Source: Actinomadura hallensis (GTDB lineage: Bacteria; Actinomycetota; Actinomycetes; Streptosporangiales; Streptosporangiaceae). From it: 64,000 nt of DNA. The translations under genes and the position numbers were made by a program. Each line of letters starts with the position of its first letter. Within the stretch, counting starts at the first letter, position 1. The stretch lies in contig NZ_VFPO01000001.1 of NCBI RefSeq assembly GCF_006716765.1, positions 2,170,001-2,234,000 on the forward strand, in the 5' to 3' direction. This document shows positions 63,195 through 64,000 of the stretch, one piece after another. The notes beneath the pieces are model-generated. The model ran no database searches, was not told the origin of the DNA, and saw only the letters and a list, made by a program, of their open reading frames with translations.

Positions 63195-63852
63195 CGTCAT
63201 CCGCTACACCATGTGGTCCGTCTTCCGCGTGAAGGACCGGGACGCCCTCGGCGAGAAGGCCGCCGCCGAGGTCCAGGACCTCCTCGACCAGGCCGCCGAA
63301 AAGGACGTGACCACCCGCGGTTGCTACGACGTGGCCGGTCTGCGGGCCGACGCCGACTTCATGTTCTGGTGGCACGCGCCCACGACCGACGACCTCCAGG
63401 AGGTCTACCACCGGTTCCGCCGCACCGCCCTCGGCCGCGCCAGCGAACCCGTGTGGTCGCAGGTGGCGCTGCACCGCCCGGCGGAGTTCAACAAGAGCCA
63501 CATCCCCGCCTTCCTCGCCGGCGAGGAGCCCCGCGGGTTCGTGTGCGTCTACCCGTTCGTGCGCTCCTACGAGTGGTACCTGCTCCCCGACGAGGAGCGC
63601 CGCGCGATGCTCGCCGAACACGGCCGCATGGCCCGCGACTACCCCGACGTCCGCGCCAACACCGTCTCGGCGTTCGCGCTCGGCGACTACGAATGGATGC
63701 TGGCCTTCGAGGCCGACGAACTGCACCGCATCGTCGACCTCATGCGCCACCTGCGCGGTGCCAAGGCGCGCCTGCACACCCGCGAGGAGATCCCCTTCTA
63801 CACCGGCCGCCGCAAGCCCGTCAGCGAACTCGTGGCTGATTTGATTCAGTAA
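63151..63852 (+). CDS. chdC: Coproheme decarboxylase (HemQ)
   Basis: This 233-residue chlorite-dismutase-like enzyme makes the last step of coproporphyrin-dependent haem synthesis, converting coproheme to haem b. Landmarks are [36 protein letters not shown] (with the conserved Tyr) and [22 protein letters not shown], which includes the proximal His. The ATG at 63151 lies inside cgoX, so the two are tightly coupled. Confidence 0.96.
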   Translation: MTQPAGKPKARDLNDVIRYTMWSVFRVKDRDALGEKAAAEVQDLLDQAAEKDVTTRGCYDVAGLRADADFMFWWHAPTTDDLQEVYHRFRRTALGRASEPVWSQVALHRPAEFNKSHIPAFLAGEEPRGFVCVYPFVRSYEWYLLPDEERRAMLAEHGRMARDYPDVRANTVSAFALGDYEWMLAFEADELHRIVDLMRHLRGAKARLHTREEIPFYTGRRKPVSELVADLIQ

Positions 63853-63923
63853 CGGACCACTTCGCTCGCCTTACGGCTCGCTTCGTGACCGTTCCTGGTG
63901 CGAGCGCTGCATCGCTTCGCGAT

Positions 63924-63965
63924 CAGAACGGTGGGGCTCGCCTCCGGCATCGCCCCACCGTTCTG
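63924..63965 (+). terminator. Terminator after the haem genes
   Basis: A perfect 14-bp stem (63924-63937 with 63952-63965) and a 14-base loop lie 72 bases after the chdC stop. The sequence between the stop and the hairpin also contains imperfect palindromes (CTTCGCTCGCC with GGCTCGCTTCG). No gene is seen from 63853 to the window end. Confidence 0.75.
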
Positions 63966-64000
63966 GTAACGCGCTCGCGTGCGGGGTCGGTGTCGGTCGC

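Overview
The window is about 70 percent GC throughout, with GTG and TTG starts, very short gene spacing and many 4-base stop/start overlaps. It holds hopanoid genes, a coproporphyrin-type haem module and actinobacterial small families (DUF3000, DUF2804, DUF4349). All of this points to a chromosomal segment of a filamentous high-GC actinomycete. A Thermomonosporaceae relative such as Actinomadura is my guess; the sequence alone does not prove a genus. No rRNA, tRNA, insertion sequence, prophage or CRISPR array was seen.

Left part (1-35 kb). A truncated wax-ester synthase tail (2-529) is followed by a minus-strand hopanoid operon, hpnC-hpnD-hpnE-polyprenyl synthase-shc-hpnH (7748-629). Divergent from it are a TetR gene with two tandem operators and a carotenoid oxygenase. 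Next come a DUF2804 protein, a two-component system split by a secreted protein on the opposite strand (11.1-13.7 kb), and an LPMO translationally coupled to a DUF305 lipoprotein (13.9-15.3 kb). Aconitase, aldo/keto reductase, a TSUP permease, a Mug glycosylase, Uma2 and ASCH proteins and a decayed sugar-binding-protein pseudogene follow. Isoprenoid precursor genes idi and dxs, FprA, an amino acid permease, a fadBA beta-oxidation pair with an elaborate operator, and an acyl-CoA synthetase complete this part.

Accessory catabolic island (35.8-56.6 kb). Three blocks lie side by side. (i) A GntR-controlled set has a D(-)-tartrate-dehydratase-like enolase-superfamily enzyme, a PanE-like reductase, a VOC protein and a SnoaL protein; a near-identical 20-bp operator sits in both promoters. 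(ii) A minus-strand operon encodes a branched-chain-amino-acid-type ABC importer, FMN reductase, alpha/beta hydrolase and CoA ligase, with an IclR regulator behind it. (iii) A minus-strand operon encodes a Rieske dioxygenase (alpha, beta), a small accessory protein, a dihydrodiol dehydrogenase-like SDR, a 3Fe-4S ferredoxin, a ferredoxin reductase and a class II aldolase-family protein fused in frame to a SnoaL domain; a second CoA ligase is divergent. The gene content of (iii) plus IclR resembles actinobacterial phthalate catabolic operons (dioxygenase, dehydrogenase, class II aldolase-type decarboxylase). My reading is uptake, hydrolysis or activation, dihydroxylation, re-aromatisation and decarboxylation of an aromatic carboxylate; the exact substrate is unknown.

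Right part (56.7-64 kb). RNase D, DUF3000, a zinc-ribbon protein, hemE, a DUF4349 lipoprotein, coproporphyrinogen oxidase and coproheme decarboxylase form a conserved actinobacterial housekeeping block. A strong hairpin terminator ends the window. Several genes show a TANNNT -10 box 6-7 bases before the start codon, indicating frequent leaderless transcription.
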